Of a stretch of 35,529 nt of DNA, positions 8,811 through 17,400 are shown one piece after another. Under the pieces are notes generated by a model. That model did not search any database. It was given only the letters and a program-made list of their open reading frames with translations, and had not been told where the DNA came from. A program made the translations under genes and the position numbers. Source of the stretch: a virus. Positions within the stretch are counted from its first letter, which is position 1; each line of letters begins with the position of its first letter. The stretch spans positions 1-35,529 of IMG/VR virus record IMGVR_UViG_3300032213_001362; one strand, written 5' to 3'.

Positions 8811-8844
8811 AAAAAGTTAGGATTATCGATTAACCCTAACTTTT
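8805..8844 (-). terminator. Intrinsic terminator after the gp26/gp51-like unit
   Basis: On the coding strand AAAAGTTAGG (8835-8844) pairs perfectly with CCTAACTTTT (8812-8821) across a 13-base loop and runs into TTATTTAT. The upstream arm overlaps the last codons of the gp51-like frame, whose stop is at 8823-8825. Confidence 0.75.
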
Positions 8845-9047
8845 GATGCCGCTTTATTTGATTTTTCTATTTGGTCATTTTCTTTTTTCTTAGCATCAGC
8901 TAATTTATTATAGTAAAACATTCTTAATCGGGTTGGCATTTGGTATAATTCCATCATAGTAAATCCGTTTCCGTAATGTACCATGTCAAATATTTGAGAA
9001 TGTAGTTCTATACTATGACCCGGTGGAAGGCCAAAAAAAGCCAACCC
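8823..9047 (-). CDS. gp51-like frame, probably the C-terminal part of a frameshifted tail assembly chaperone (69-73 aa)
   Basis: The frame encodes FFGLPPGHSIELHSQIF, then YGNGFTMMELYQMP and a helical FYYNKL segment with a Lys-rich tail. This resembles the small non-structural protein (gp51 type) that follows gp26 in T4-like phages. The frame opens only after a TAG at 9048-9050; the sole early start is a TTG at 9042-9044 with no visible ribosome site, and the next ATG is 20 codons in. It overlaps the gp26-like gene by about 30 bases, and the overlap contains seven consecutive T. A +1 (or -2) shift there would append GLPPGHS and the rest to FF, giving a product of about 316 residues. I therefore read it as a frameshift extension rather than an independent gene. 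Lambda G/GT and other tail chaperone pairs of the same position work this way. Confidence 0.65.
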   Translation of the reverse strand, partial: GLAFFGLPPGHSIELHSQIFDMVHYGNGFTMMELYQMPTRLRMFYYNKLADAKKKENDQIEKSNKAASKVRVNR

Positions 9048-9774
9048 CTAATGTGATAGGCGCCTCCTCCACCTCACCATCACTATGTGTATGAGTATAA
9101 GTCATATCCATATCCGGAGATATTTCTTTAACATGTTGTCTAAATGCTCTACTATCCAACGCTCTCATATTATTAACAAATCTAGTAATATGTCCAACTT
9201 CAGCATTACCATCAACTGATTTAATCATATATCTCAAACGAGTTGTAATATCAGATGATAAATCTTTATTTAATTTTTTAAGAGCTTCAATTTCTTTATC
9301 AATATCATTTTCATCACCATGTGTAAGAATTTTAAATACTATTTTGTTTTTACCATGAGGTGTAACGTATTCAAATTCATTCTTATTATTAAATAGCGAT
9401 AAATCTACATCTTTGGTTTTAACCTGTGTTAAATCCATATTTACATTGATATACTCTCCTGTTTTTGATGAGTAGAATGAAAAATCATATTCAGGCCCAT
9501 ATCCCAATACTCTAGTTGCCAATAAAATTGCGTTCTTATCGCCAATTATAATATCTTTTGGGTTTACACTATCCACTATAATAGATTCGAATAGTTTATC
9601 CAACACAACACCTTTTTTGATAAGGTTTGTAGAAGAAAGAATATCTTCTTCCTTTGCTGTCATTAATTTAATTGTAATCCTACCAGATGATAGTGGGTTA
9701 TCTTTTGGATATACCTTACCTTCCGATGGTAAATCCAACACTTCCGTTGGAAAATCATATTGCTTTTCGCTCAT
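9013..9774 (-). CDS. 26: gp26-like baseplate / tail assembly protein (253 aa)
   Basis: Recognised from the N-terminal LDLPSEGKVYPKDNPLSSG and IKLMTAKEEDILSSTNLI, which is the typical opening of the T4 gp26 family, followed by the conserved VDSVNPKDIIIGDKNAILLA region. A charged helix lies at about 165-190 (EIEALKKLNKDLSS), and the protein ends with FFWP a few residues from its stop. gp26 is named a baseplate hub subunit in T4, but here it sits exactly between tail tube and tape measure, the slot of tail assembly chaperones in most long-tailed phages, and it overlaps a gp51-like frame at a slippery run. A chaperone role is therefore at least as likely. Own unit: terminator upstream at 9827-9862, octamer at 9801-9808, ATG at 9774. 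Confidence 0.8.
   Translation of the reverse strand: MSEKQYDFPTEVLDLPSEGKVYPKDNPLSSGRITIKLMTAKEEDILSSTNLIKKGVVLDKLFESIIVDSVNPKDIIIGDKNAILLATRVLGYGPEYDFSFYSSKTGEYINVNMDLTQVKTKDVDLSLFNNKNEFEYVTPHGKNKIVFKILTHGDENDIDKEIEALKKLNKDLSSDITTRLRYMIKSVDGNAEVGHITRFVNNMRALDSRAFRQHVKEISPDMDMTYTHTHSDGEVEEAPITLGVGFFWPSTGS
9033..9039 (-). other. Seven-T slippery run, probable programmed frameshift site
   Basis: The coding strand reads GGC TTT TTT TGG in the gp26-like frame. Slipping one base forward on TTT gives GGC TTT TTT then GGC CTT CCA, entering the gp51-like frame. The two frames are both open only between the TAG at 9048-9050 and the gp26-like stop at 9013-9015, so the run lies in the only window where a shift could work. 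Confidence 0.6.
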
Positions 9775-9800
9775 AACTTTGTTTATTTTAAGTTTGTATA

Positions 9801-9808
9801 TATAAATA
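9801..9808 (-). promoter_or_regulatory. TATTTATA element before the gp26-like gene
   Basis: Coding strand GTATTTATATATAC, 27 bases before the ATG and just after the tube-gene terminator. Same octamer and placement as at the other unit starts in this window. Confidence 0.4.
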
Positions 9809-9826
9809 CATTAAATTAAAATTTTT

Positions 9827-9862
9827 AAAAATAAAAAACCCCCACCATTTCTGATGAGGGTT
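9827..9862 (-). terminator. Intrinsic terminator after the tail tube gene
   Basis: On the coding strand AACCCTCA (9855-9862) pairs with TGGGGGTT (9837-9844, one G-U pair) around a 10-base loop and is followed by TTTTATTTTT. It lies about 32 bases after the tube stop codon. A very abundant tail tube message with its own strong terminator is plausible. Confidence 0.8.
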
Positions 9863-9893
9863 GTCCTTCGGTAGCATCCGTAAGGAATATTTT

Positions 9894-10391
9894 TTAGAAT
9901 TCTAACACTGCGTAATCGTAAGTCAATGTTAATGTAATTGTTACAGGCTCATTTGTTGTACTATATGCTAAATCTCCAAAGTTTGCTTGAGAGATAAATG
10001 CACCTTTCAATTTCCATTGTTCAATCTTATCACCAACAGGTCCTAATAGGTAAAAATCAATATCTTTTTTATACATTTCTGCATACCCATCTCTACCAGT
10101 AATAGATTCGTGTGATAAACGAACCCACTCCATTACTGCTTGTGCTGCTGATGGTACGATTGGGTCATACAAAGTAATTTCCAAATCTTGCCACTCACCT
10201 TTACCTTTCAACTTTCTATAAACGTTGATGTGGTCTATTTTTACAGTTTCAAACTGAATTGTTGGGCGGTTAGCCGCACTTACCGTAAATGATGGGATTG
10301 CCGTATCGGTCAATTCCATTATATAACGGTTTTTCATTTTTGGTTCGAAGTTCGTATAGAACATCTTATCGAAGGATAGAATATCTGCCAT
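9894..10391 (-). CDS. 19: Tail tube protein (gp19-like, 165 aa)
   Basis: Forms the hexameric rings of the inner tail tube. The length (165 aa, T4 gp19 163 aa) and beta-rich pattern fit: MKNRYIMEL, a conserved IPSFTVSAANRP, IQFETVKIDHINVYRKLKGKGEW then LEITLYDPIVPSAAQAVMEW, and a C-terminal VTITLTLTYDYAVLEF. The GKGEW ... ITLYDP ... SAA segment is the part I find most diagnostic of the T4 tube family. It has its own octamer 23 bases upstream and an AGGG ribosome-site candidate 10 bases before the ATG, and ends at a strong terminator, so it can be made as a monocistronic message in large amount. It follows the sheath gene, the usual order. Confidence 0.9.
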   Translation of the reverse strand: MADILSFDKMFYTNFEPKMKNRYIMELTDTAIPSFTVSAANRPTIQFETVKIDHINVYRKLKGKGEWQDLEITLYDPIVPSAAQAVMEWVRLSHESITGRDGYAEMYKKDIDFYLLGPVGDKIEQWKLKGAFISQANFGDLAYSTTNEPVTITLTLTYDYAVLEF

Positions 10392-10413
10392 TTTTATTGC
10401 CCTTTTATTTAAT

Positions 10414-10421
10414 TATAAATA
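10414..10421 (-). promoter_or_regulatory. TATTTATA element before the tail tube gene
   Basis: Coding strand GATATTTATAATT, 23 bases before the tube ATG in the 51-base gap after the sheath gene. No terminator is seen in this gap, so the tube may be transcribed both from here and by read-through from the sheath gene. Confidence 0.45.
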
Positions 10422-10442
10422 TCTAATTTGTTTGTTTTTATA

Positions 10443-12785
10443 TTATGCTGAGAAACTTGCTCCAGTTGGTAAGATATTGAAATCAATTACTATGAATTCA
10501 GCTGTCTTAGCCGGTTGTAAGAAAATTTGTCCCGCCATAATATTTCTATCTATTACATCCGGAGTGTTGTTGGTTTCATCCATCACCACTTTGAATGCGT
10601 ATAAACCTTGTCTTTGTTGAACTGTCTCCAAATATGGATTAACAGTGTTCAAGAATCTTCCTCTAGTTTCTGAAGTATTTTGTTCGAACACTAAGAAACG
10701 AGATGTAGATGCGATGAACTTCTTAACAGTGATAAGTAATCTTCTAACATTGATTCTATCTAAAGCAGATGCTTTATCTTGCAATGTCTTCTGTCCGAAT
10801 GCTACAATACCTTGTCCAGGGAATGCTGCGATTGGGTTTACTTTGTTCTCATATAGAGTGTCTCTCTCTGCATGTGTTAATCTATTCAATACACTAACTG
10901 CTCCTACGATACCACCTCTATTTAAACCAGCAGGTGCAAACCATTCAGCTGCCAATCTATCGTTAGAAGCGTAAACCGCTGGTAACAATGTAGATGGTGG
11001 AACAGTTGTAAGTTTGTTAGTATTTGTATCAATTGTTTTAACCCAAGGATAGTAAGTACCAACATAGTTTGAATCAACAGAGTTAGCTTCTTCAGTTGCT
11101 TGAGTTATTGTATCTGCGTAATCGTTGAAATCAGCGATATAGAATGCATCTTGTCTTTCTTCAACCATATCAATTACTCTAGTAGTAATAGCTGGGTGTA
11201 ATCTTCTTACAATACCAGGAGTTGCTACCATATTGATATCATACTCATCAGCGTTTGAAATTGCTGCTATTGCTTTAGTATATGCTACTGAACCAGATGA
11301 TGTTGAAGTAGAACAATTAAATCCTTGCGTATTACCAGCACCCCATCCATCATCACCAGCTTTTAATATTGGTATAGTTGGATTCATACCATCAAATCCC
11401 ATTTGGAATCCTAATACAAATTGTCTTTTAACCATATCTGCTGATTTTGAACCAGTCATTACATAAGTTAAACCATTTGCATCAAATGCGAATGCTACGT
11501 TAGAACCAGTCTCAGCGTTTGTTGGAATTGGTTTTAAGTAGTTTGCGTTATCTAATTTAACACCATTAGTTTCAAAATCAAATCCACTAAAATAAATTGG
11601 AGATGATGCTGTGTTACCTGTTGAGTTAGTTTGGTATGTTACTGCAGGTACTAAAAGTGATTCTGCGTTATTAGTTGCTTTAATTGGGTTTGTATATGCT
11701 CCATGTCCGAATGGTGCTGCTGAAATTGGATTTGCTACACTATTAGATGCCATTTGAACTCTCACATATTGTGATTTGTTTGTATAATCACCAAATTCTG
11801 TCATTTTACCATCTAAACCAATTGTGAAATATCTATCACCAATTCTTCTAGCGATATAGTTTGGAGAAGCAGGGTCTAAGTTTACATTGTTATATGTTTC
11901 AACAACACTCTTTCTCTTATCAGTATCACCGAATGAACGGATTGTTACGGTAAATGTAGAATAATCAGTACCACCATCTTCACCAGCTGCCTTTACATTA
12001 GAAATACCAATTTTAAATTTAGTATTATACAATGTACCATGTCCTAAAGTTACAAATTTGAAAAGGTCATATCTTTCACCACTAATTAATTGTGATTCAA
12101 CAAACGGAGTTTCTGCCGCTTGTGCATCAAATGCGAAATTTTGAGTAGGTAATACAACTCTACTTATTACAATATTATTTGCCCCAGAACCAGTTGTTGC
12201 TGAACCTGTGTAAAATGATGCTACATTTTCAAAATAATTATATACATAAGCTGCTTTACTACCAAGTGGAGACTCACCAAATACATCACTTAAATCATTA
12301 GGGTCCGATGGTAATATAGATGCTGATACCCAAGGTAATCCAGAGCCAGACATAATAAACGAACCATCATTAACACTATCACTTGCTACAATTGCTCCTT
12401 GAAATCCGTAGTTTTGGAATCCATTTTTTGTTGAGTGTAATACACCAATTAATTTTGTTCCTAAACTTTGATTTTGAGAACCACTAGCAAAAATAGCTAA
12501 AGGTGCGGTTTGTTGGTATCCACCAACTCCACCAACCCTAACGATTGTTGCTACTCCAGCTTCTCTTAAGTAGTTTTGTACTGCATATTCAGTATAATAA
12601 GTCCCATCAGGTGTTCCGAATATACTTTCGAATTCTGATTGTGTTCTCACAATGGTTGGAACGAATACAGGTCCTTGCTTAAAAGGTCCTATGAATGCTG
12701 CTCCAATTTCACCAATTCCTTGCGCTAAGAAGGATAGGTCATTTTCTCTTGTGAATACGCCAGGTGATACGATTCTTTCTGCCAT
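10443..12785 (-). CDS. 18: Contractile tail sheath protein (gp18-like, 780 aa)
   Basis: Forms the outer contractile tube around the tail tube. The N-terminal MAERIVSPGVFTREND, with the SPGV motif, and the following FIGPFKQGP and TQSEFESIFG belong to the sheath N-terminal domain. The C-terminal 110 residues (FVLFEQNTSETRGRFLNTV, a PYLETVQQRQGLYAFKV segment, DRNIMAGQIFLQPAKTAEFI) are the strongly conserved inner sheath domain that contacts the tube. At 780 residues it is longer than T4 gp18 (659 aa), with the extra length in the variable outward-facing middle (about 110-520). A GGAG ribosome site lies eight bases before the ATG and an octamer about 55 bases before it. Its own unit begins after a strong terminator. 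No truncation is visible. Confidence 0.93.
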   Translation of the reverse strand: MAERIVSPGVFTRENDLSFLAQGIGEIGAAFIGPFKQGPVFVPTIVRTQSEFESIFGTPDGTYYTEYAVQNYLREAGVATIVRVGGVGGYQQTAPLAIFASGSQNQSLGTKLIGVLHSTKNGFQNYGFQGAIVASDSVNDGSFIMSGSGLPWVSASILPSDPNDLSDVFGESPLGSKAAYVYNYFENVASFYTGSATTGSGANNIVISRVVLPTQNFAFDAQAAETPFVESQLISGERYDLFKFVTLGHGTLYNTKFKIGISNVKAAGEDGGTDYSTFTVTIRSFGDTDKRKSVVETYNNVNLDPASPNYIARRIGDRYFTIGLDGKMTEFGDYTNKSQYVRVQMASNSVANPISAAPFGHGAYTNPIKATNNAESLLVPAVTYQTNSTGNTASSPIYFSGFDFETNGVKLDNANYLKPIPTNAETGSNVAFAFDANGLTYVMTGSKSADMVKRQFVLGFQMGFDGMNPTIPILKAGDDGWGAGNTQGFNCSTSTSSGSVAYTKAIAAISNADEYDINMVATPGIVRRLHPAITTRVIDMVEERQDAFYIADFNDYADTITQATEEANSVDSNYVGTYYPWVKTIDTNTNKLTTVPPSTLLPAVYASNDRLAAEWFAPAGLNRGGIVGAVSVLNRLTHAERDTLYENKVNPIAAFPGQGIVAFGQKTLQDKASALDRINVRRLLITVKKFIASTSRFLVFEQNTSETRGRFLNTVNPYLETVQQRQGLYAFKVVMDETNNTPDVIDRNIMAGQIFLQPAKTAEFIVIDFNILPTGASFSA

Positions 12786-12839
12786 TTTATTTCTCCAATT
12801 TGTGTTTTAAGTTTGTATTTGCTAGTTGTGAAATACAGA

Positions 12840-12847
12840 TATAAATA
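12840..12847 (-). promoter_or_regulatory. TATTTATA element before the sheath gene
   Basis: Coding strand TATATTTATATCTG, 55 bases before the ATG, the longest spacing of the set, and directly after the terminator hairpin at 12854-12889. The 5' leader would be about 45 bases. Confidence 0.4.
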
Positions 12848-12849
12848 TA

Positions 12850-12889
12850 AAGAAAATATCCAAAACATAATATAATGCTTTGGATATTT
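12850..12889 (-). terminator. Intrinsic terminator upstream of the sheath gene
   Basis: On the coding strand AAATATCCAAA (12879-12889) pairs perfectly with TTTGGATATTT (12854-12864) around a 14-base loop, followed by TCTTTATATTT. It ends the unit of the 129-aa gene. Confidence 0.7.
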
Positions 12890-12912
12890 AAACTATACCA
12901 TTTTTTATATTA

Positions 12913-13302
12913 TTAACGTGCTATTGAACCAGAATTAGAACCAGATGTAGGTGACCAAGGTAAATCTATTTCGTTTACATCTTGAACAACTCCTCTACTA
13001 GCTTCAATTGCTTTTTCGATTCTTTCACTAATATGAGGCCAATAGTTTGTTGGGGTAGAACCACTAACGTGATTTTTAATCCAACCTAAAACTTCAGTTT
13101 CGGTTAAAGATGAATACTCTACAAAGTTATCAGGATTTACCGAATTTAATGAAAATGGGGTTGCTCCCACAAATGTACCAGATACTCCATCAGAATCATC
13201 TGTACCAATACATTCCCATCTTGTTCCAATAATAACATTTTCTAAATCGTTATTATTTGCTTTTTTTAAGGATGTTATTTTCCAAGTATAATTAATTGCC
13301 AT
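12913..13302 (-). CDS. Small conserved phage protein with LTE..VLGWIK motif (129 aa)
   Basis: Function unknown. It begins MAINYTWKITSLKK with a beta-rich N-terminal part (GTRWECIGTDDSDGVSG, about 27-43), then SSLTETEVLGWIKNHV at about 64-79 and an ISERIEKAIEA helix, and ends near DLPWSPTSGSNSGS. The order of Trp-rich strands, an aspartate-glycine turn, L-T-E-x-x-V-L-G-W and a terminal L-P-W is a pattern I associate with a widespread small phage virion family of unknown role. The Ser/Gly tail may be flexible. It is flanked by an octamer upstream and a strong terminator downstream, so it may be its own unit directly before the sheath gene. Confidence 0.65.
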   Translation of the reverse strand: MAINYTWKITSLKKANNNDLENVIIGTRWECIGTDDSDGVSGTFVGATPFSLNSVNPDNFVEYSSLTETEVLGWIKNHVSGSTPTNYWPHISERIEKAIEASRGVVQDVNEIDLPWSPTSGSNSGSIAR

Positions 13303-13317
13303 TTTGTTATTGTTTAG

Positions 13318-13325
13318 TATAAATA
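13318..13325 (-). promoter_or_regulatory. TATTTATA element before the 129-aa gene
   Basis: Coding strand TATATTTATACTAAAC, 16 bases before the ATG, the shortest spacing in the set, in a 37-base gap. Confidence 0.35.
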
Positions 13326-13339
13326 TATTAAATTATAAA

Positions 13340-13627
13340 TTAACTATTATCATGTCTTATTACTGTAAAATTAAAATCTTCACATAATTTCTCTGCTAAA
13401 AAATAATTACTACCACTCCATGCATTTAATACCGTTTCAGGAACTTTCCATTCTCCATTTGTTACAACAACATCTGGAATTGCTACTGATTCTCTATTAG
13501 GATTTCGATACTTTAATTCATATCTAAGTACACAATCATCGTATTCTAAGTCATATCTTAGTACATTTGTAAAAATAGTATTGATTGTTTTTCCAAATAT
13601 AATTTTATCTTCTATGTGTGTTGTCAT
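13340..13627 (-). CDS. Hypothetical small phage protein (95 aa)
   Basis: Not recognised. The product is soluble, mixed beta/alpha, with a Tyr/Asp-rich segment (YDLEYDDCVLRYELKYRNP, about 25-43), a VAIPDVVVTNGEWKVPETVL strand-turn-strand region and a helical LAEKLCEDFNF end. Two cysteines are far apart in sequence. It lies 11 bases after the 141-aa gene and shares its unit, and it precedes a promoter-like octamer. Being between fibre and sheath genes, it is probably a virion or assembly protein, but nothing in the sequence shows which. Codon use is like its neighbours, supporting a real gene. Confidence 0.6.
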   Translation of the reverse strand: MTTHIEDKIIFGKTINTIFTNVLRYDLEYDDCVLRYELKYRNPNRESVAIPDVVVTNGEWKVPETVLNAWSGSNYFLAEKLCEDFNFTVIRHDNS

Positions 13628-13638
13628 TTTATTTTGTT

Positions 13639-14064
13639 TTATACGTCTTGTAATACTGTTGCTGATTGGATTACGTTTCTTTCCATTAAATCTGCTGCTA
13701 TCTTTGCTTTTAACAAAGGATATGCTTTTGCGAATATATTATCTCCTTCTAATGAACTAAAATCAGGAACTTTTTTCTGATATACTCTACCATCTATAAT
13801 TTCTTCTTCAATTCTAGCCATTTCTATTGAATGCCAATGTGGTATTGCATCTACTTTTGCAAGAAATCTTTCTTGAATAGGTGCACCCATACGATTAGAA
13901 ATGTTTGTTTCTAATAATCGTGCCGTTTCTTCATCTTTAAAAACACTCACATATAATTCCAATGCACCTTTGTTTCTATCCACCACATAGCGATATATTC
14001 TTACATAAGCTTCATCGGTTATACCTTGCGATGTTCCTATTTGTGCTGCTATTTTAATTGCCAT
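13639..14064 (-). CDS. Small conserved phage protein, probably virion-associated (141 aa)
   Basis: Function unknown. It begins MAIKIAAQIGTSQGITDEAY and continues VRIYRYVVDRNKG, alternating strands that end in an aspartate-glycine region. IGT-x-x-GIT-x-EAYVRI is a pattern I have seen in short structural proteins of many tailed phages. The C-terminal half is helical (FAKAYPLLKAKIAADLMERN, about 111-130). One HWHS segment (about 96-99) is notable but lies outside any metal-site pattern I can name. First gene of a two-gene unit, with the octamer 22 bases before its ATG and a GGAA stretch eight bases before it. Confidence 0.6.
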   Translation of the reverse strand: MAIKIAAQIGTSQGITDEAYVRIYRYVVDRNKGALELYVSVFKDEETARLLETNISNRMGAPIQERFLAKVDAIPHWHSIEMARIEEEIIDGRVYQKKVPDFSSLEGDNIFAKAYPLLKAKIAADLMERNVIQSATVLQDV

Positions 14065-14085
14065 AATTATTCCGTTTTATATATA

Positions 14086-14093
14086 TATAAATA
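14086..14093 (-). promoter_or_regulatory. TATTTATA element before the 141-aa gene
   Basis: Coding strand TATATTTATATATAT, 22 bases before the ATG in the 38-base gap after the large fibre gene. The surrounding TA run makes exact placement uncertain. Confidence 0.4.
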
Positions 14094-14102
14094 TATAGAT
14101 TT

Positions 14103-14426
14103 TTACTCAAAACCTATTTTTTCTTTTAAATTTTTTATTTCAGCTCTAGCTTCATCTAATTCAGTCTTCAGTTCCTTAATAGCCTCCAATAGTAATGCTG
14201 GAATACCTCTATCTCTAATTGCCAAATATCCATCAGCACCCTCCCTAACCAAATCAGGAACTATATCTTCAACTTCTTGAGCGATAAATCCAATATCATG
14301 TCTTAATCCTGTTGTTTCGTATTCATCAGTACCTTCTCTCCAATCAAACTCAACCCCTCTCATTTTCATTACCTTTTCTAATGAATTTTCTAAAGCTATT
14401 ACATTATCTTTTAATCGTCTATCCGA
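14103..14426 (-). other. S74 intramolecular chaperone autoprocessing domain
   Basis: The C-terminal 107 residues start at Ser2507 (codon 14424-14426). The S-D-R-R-L-K stretch keeps the Ser and Lys (five apart) that form the self-cleavage pair in the endosialidase family, followed by the conserved GFIAQEVE and a terminal coiled coil (ELKTELDEARAEIKNLKEKI). Cleavage before the Ser would free a fragment of about 12 kDa. Confidence 0.8.
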
Positions 14427-17400
14427 AGGAGAACCATACGCAATGATGTTGTTTGATGCTATAATCTGTCCATCATATCTTAATGCAATTGTAGCACCAC
14501 CACCTCTATTACCAGTGTGAATTCTTAAACCATACGAAGCTCTTAATGCTAAATAGCCATCGTTCAAATCACAAAGGTCACCATCATCAGATACCCAAAC
14601 ACCACCACCACCATAGTTATCAAAGTTTGAACGGAGTACATAAGGAGTACCTAAAGTATCATCGTTCAAATAATATCTCTGCCATCTTGAAGACCAACCA
14701 CCCCAACGTATAAGGTTATCACCATCCAAACCTAAGTTAATAGCGTAGTATCCAGATTTATGGAATGACATGAATGCTCCGTTATTACCAGTAGAGTATG
14801 GTTGACACATTGCCGAATCGGTTTGTGTAGCATAATATCCTCTATTGTATAAGAAGTATAATCTTGATGTTGTAGTAAAATCGTATGTTGGTAAACAATA
14901 TTCTGCTCTGTTATTAGAGTCAATCATTGCTTTCCAACCACTATTACCAGACCAAGAGTTTCTAAACCATAATCTATCAACAGGTCCACCAACTAATTGC
15001 CACCCATATCCACTATTATATGAGTTTACATAGTGATATGTTTGAACACCCACCCAATGCGAAGTACCAGGAGGTTGGTTAGCCGGGTTTGACCAAGTAT
15101 CAATATCACCGCCACCCCAATCCATTACCCAGTTGAAGTCCGTAGTACCCCAACCCATATTACCTGTCCAATAGTTTCTATCTCCAGTATAATCTTGCGG
15201 TCTTCTCCAGTTTGATTTACCTGTAATTGAAATATTACCTTTACCTCTATCTTCCAATCCCAACCATTGAGAACGAGCATTCGGGTCCATATAGTAACCG
15301 GTATCATTTCTATCATAATAAATGTATGCTCTAGCATCGTTCATATATGTAATACGATACAACTCCATGTGAGCGTTACCATATTCAATACGAATCTGCC
15401 AGTTACCAGAACTATTCAACATACCAAATCCACTACCATCCCAATATCCAGAGTATCCTCTTAAATCAGATTCATAGTTATTGTACATTACAACACCACC
15501 ATATCCATATCCACCACCAGCTGATTTCCAATATCCATTATTTGAATACCAGTGCATTCCTCTATTTTGATTATATAAACCATGCCCAGACGTATTATTT
15601 CTAAACCATCCGTTTACATAAACCTCTTGGAATGTAGGTCCGGCATCAGTTCTAACGTTTTGGTTAGCCCAGTTAGATAACCAACCTAAATAAGCAGTGT
15701 AATGGTTACCATCTACTGCAAATTGATGCGGTTCTGAACCAGAAGGTCTTCTGAATATCCAATATCCCTCTTGCATTTTTTGGAAATACATGTGGGAACT
15801 ATGCCATTGTATTTTGTTGTATTCACCTGTCCAGCCACCACTATCACTGTACAACATATAACCGGCGTTGATATAAATGTTATTAGCGTTTACAAAGTTT
15901 AATCGGTTTGTTGAAGCAGGGTCACAATAGTATCCACTATTATTTGTATCATAGAAAATAGTTGCGTAAAAATCACCACCACTTCCTAAGTACATATTAC
16001 CAACCCAATAGTTGTACATTGCTACTCTATACCCATTAAGGTACATTTCATTTACGTTGAAATAGAAATTACTTCTATCAGTATAGATGTGAGCATGTGA
16101 TGTATTTGCAGGTCCAAATTCAATATATCCATAAGGGGTATTGTGTCTATAACCCCAAGAACCACCTGCTAAATAATAACTACCATTACCATAATCCATT
16201 GATGCTAAACGAGAACGTCCAGCTGGGTCTACAAAGTATCCAGAGTTATTTCTATCATACATTATTGGTGACCATATTGAACCAGGTACATGGAATTCAC
16301 TACCATAGAAATATCCACTACCTTCAATATTACCAGTACCGGTTGCGGATATATACGAATCAATATCATAAGTACCAGCCATTGATTGAAATACAATTCT
16401 ACCAGTAGAACCTAATCTAATTCTATCATGTATCGTTGATGTATCAACATCATTACCTTTGAATATTAATAATTCGGATTGGTCTGTTGTTCCCCATAAT
16501 CTTTCAACTAATGCAGTGTGGTTATAAGAACCTACCGCATCACCAGTAACACCTCTAAAGTATATACCTTGCGTTGAATCATTAGGTGGGGTTATTTGAA
16601 TACCACCAATTCTAGATGTACTTCTAGGGTCAACATAATATGCTGAATCATTTGCATCATAGAAGATAGTACCATATATAGGATATCCACTATAAACATA
16701 AGAACTATAAATTTCCCAAGTTGTAGTACCACTTGCGTTTATACCACCACCCATATTAAAGTGCAATCCAGCAGTTGAACCATTTACTCTAAAGTTTGCC
16801 CAGTTTCCACTATCCAATGGTGATATCCAAATCATTTTGGTATTATCATTGTTTTGGATTTGTAATGCCGATGTCCAAGCTCCAGGGTATGAACCATAGT
16901 TGTATTCACCAAATCCGTCTTGCTTAATAGTTAATGCTCTTGTTGCGGATGATGTACCTGTTGTATTCATTTTAAGATAACGAATGTTTGTAGTACCATT
17001 AGGGTCTACATAATATCCAGTATCATTATAATCATAGAATATTGGCGAACGCATCTGATTGTATGCGTAGAAGATACCACCACTAAATTCACCCCAGTTA
17101 CTATTAGTACCAGCACCAAAGTATATTACACTACCATCATAGTGGTTTAGATATAAAGCATATCCGCTACCAGCATCTAAGTGTAAGTTACCATTTGTAG
17201 TTGCTACCGATGCAAACGCACTATCAATATATCCGTTTCTACCATCACCACCAACTAAAAGATATGCTCCCCAAGTGTTGTTCGGCCCAAATAATGCACC
17301 ACCTCTCATTCTTAGGGCGGTCATTCCTGTTGAGTTAGGGTCTATATAATACCCACTATCATTAGAATCATAAAATATACTACCATAAACAGACCCAGCA

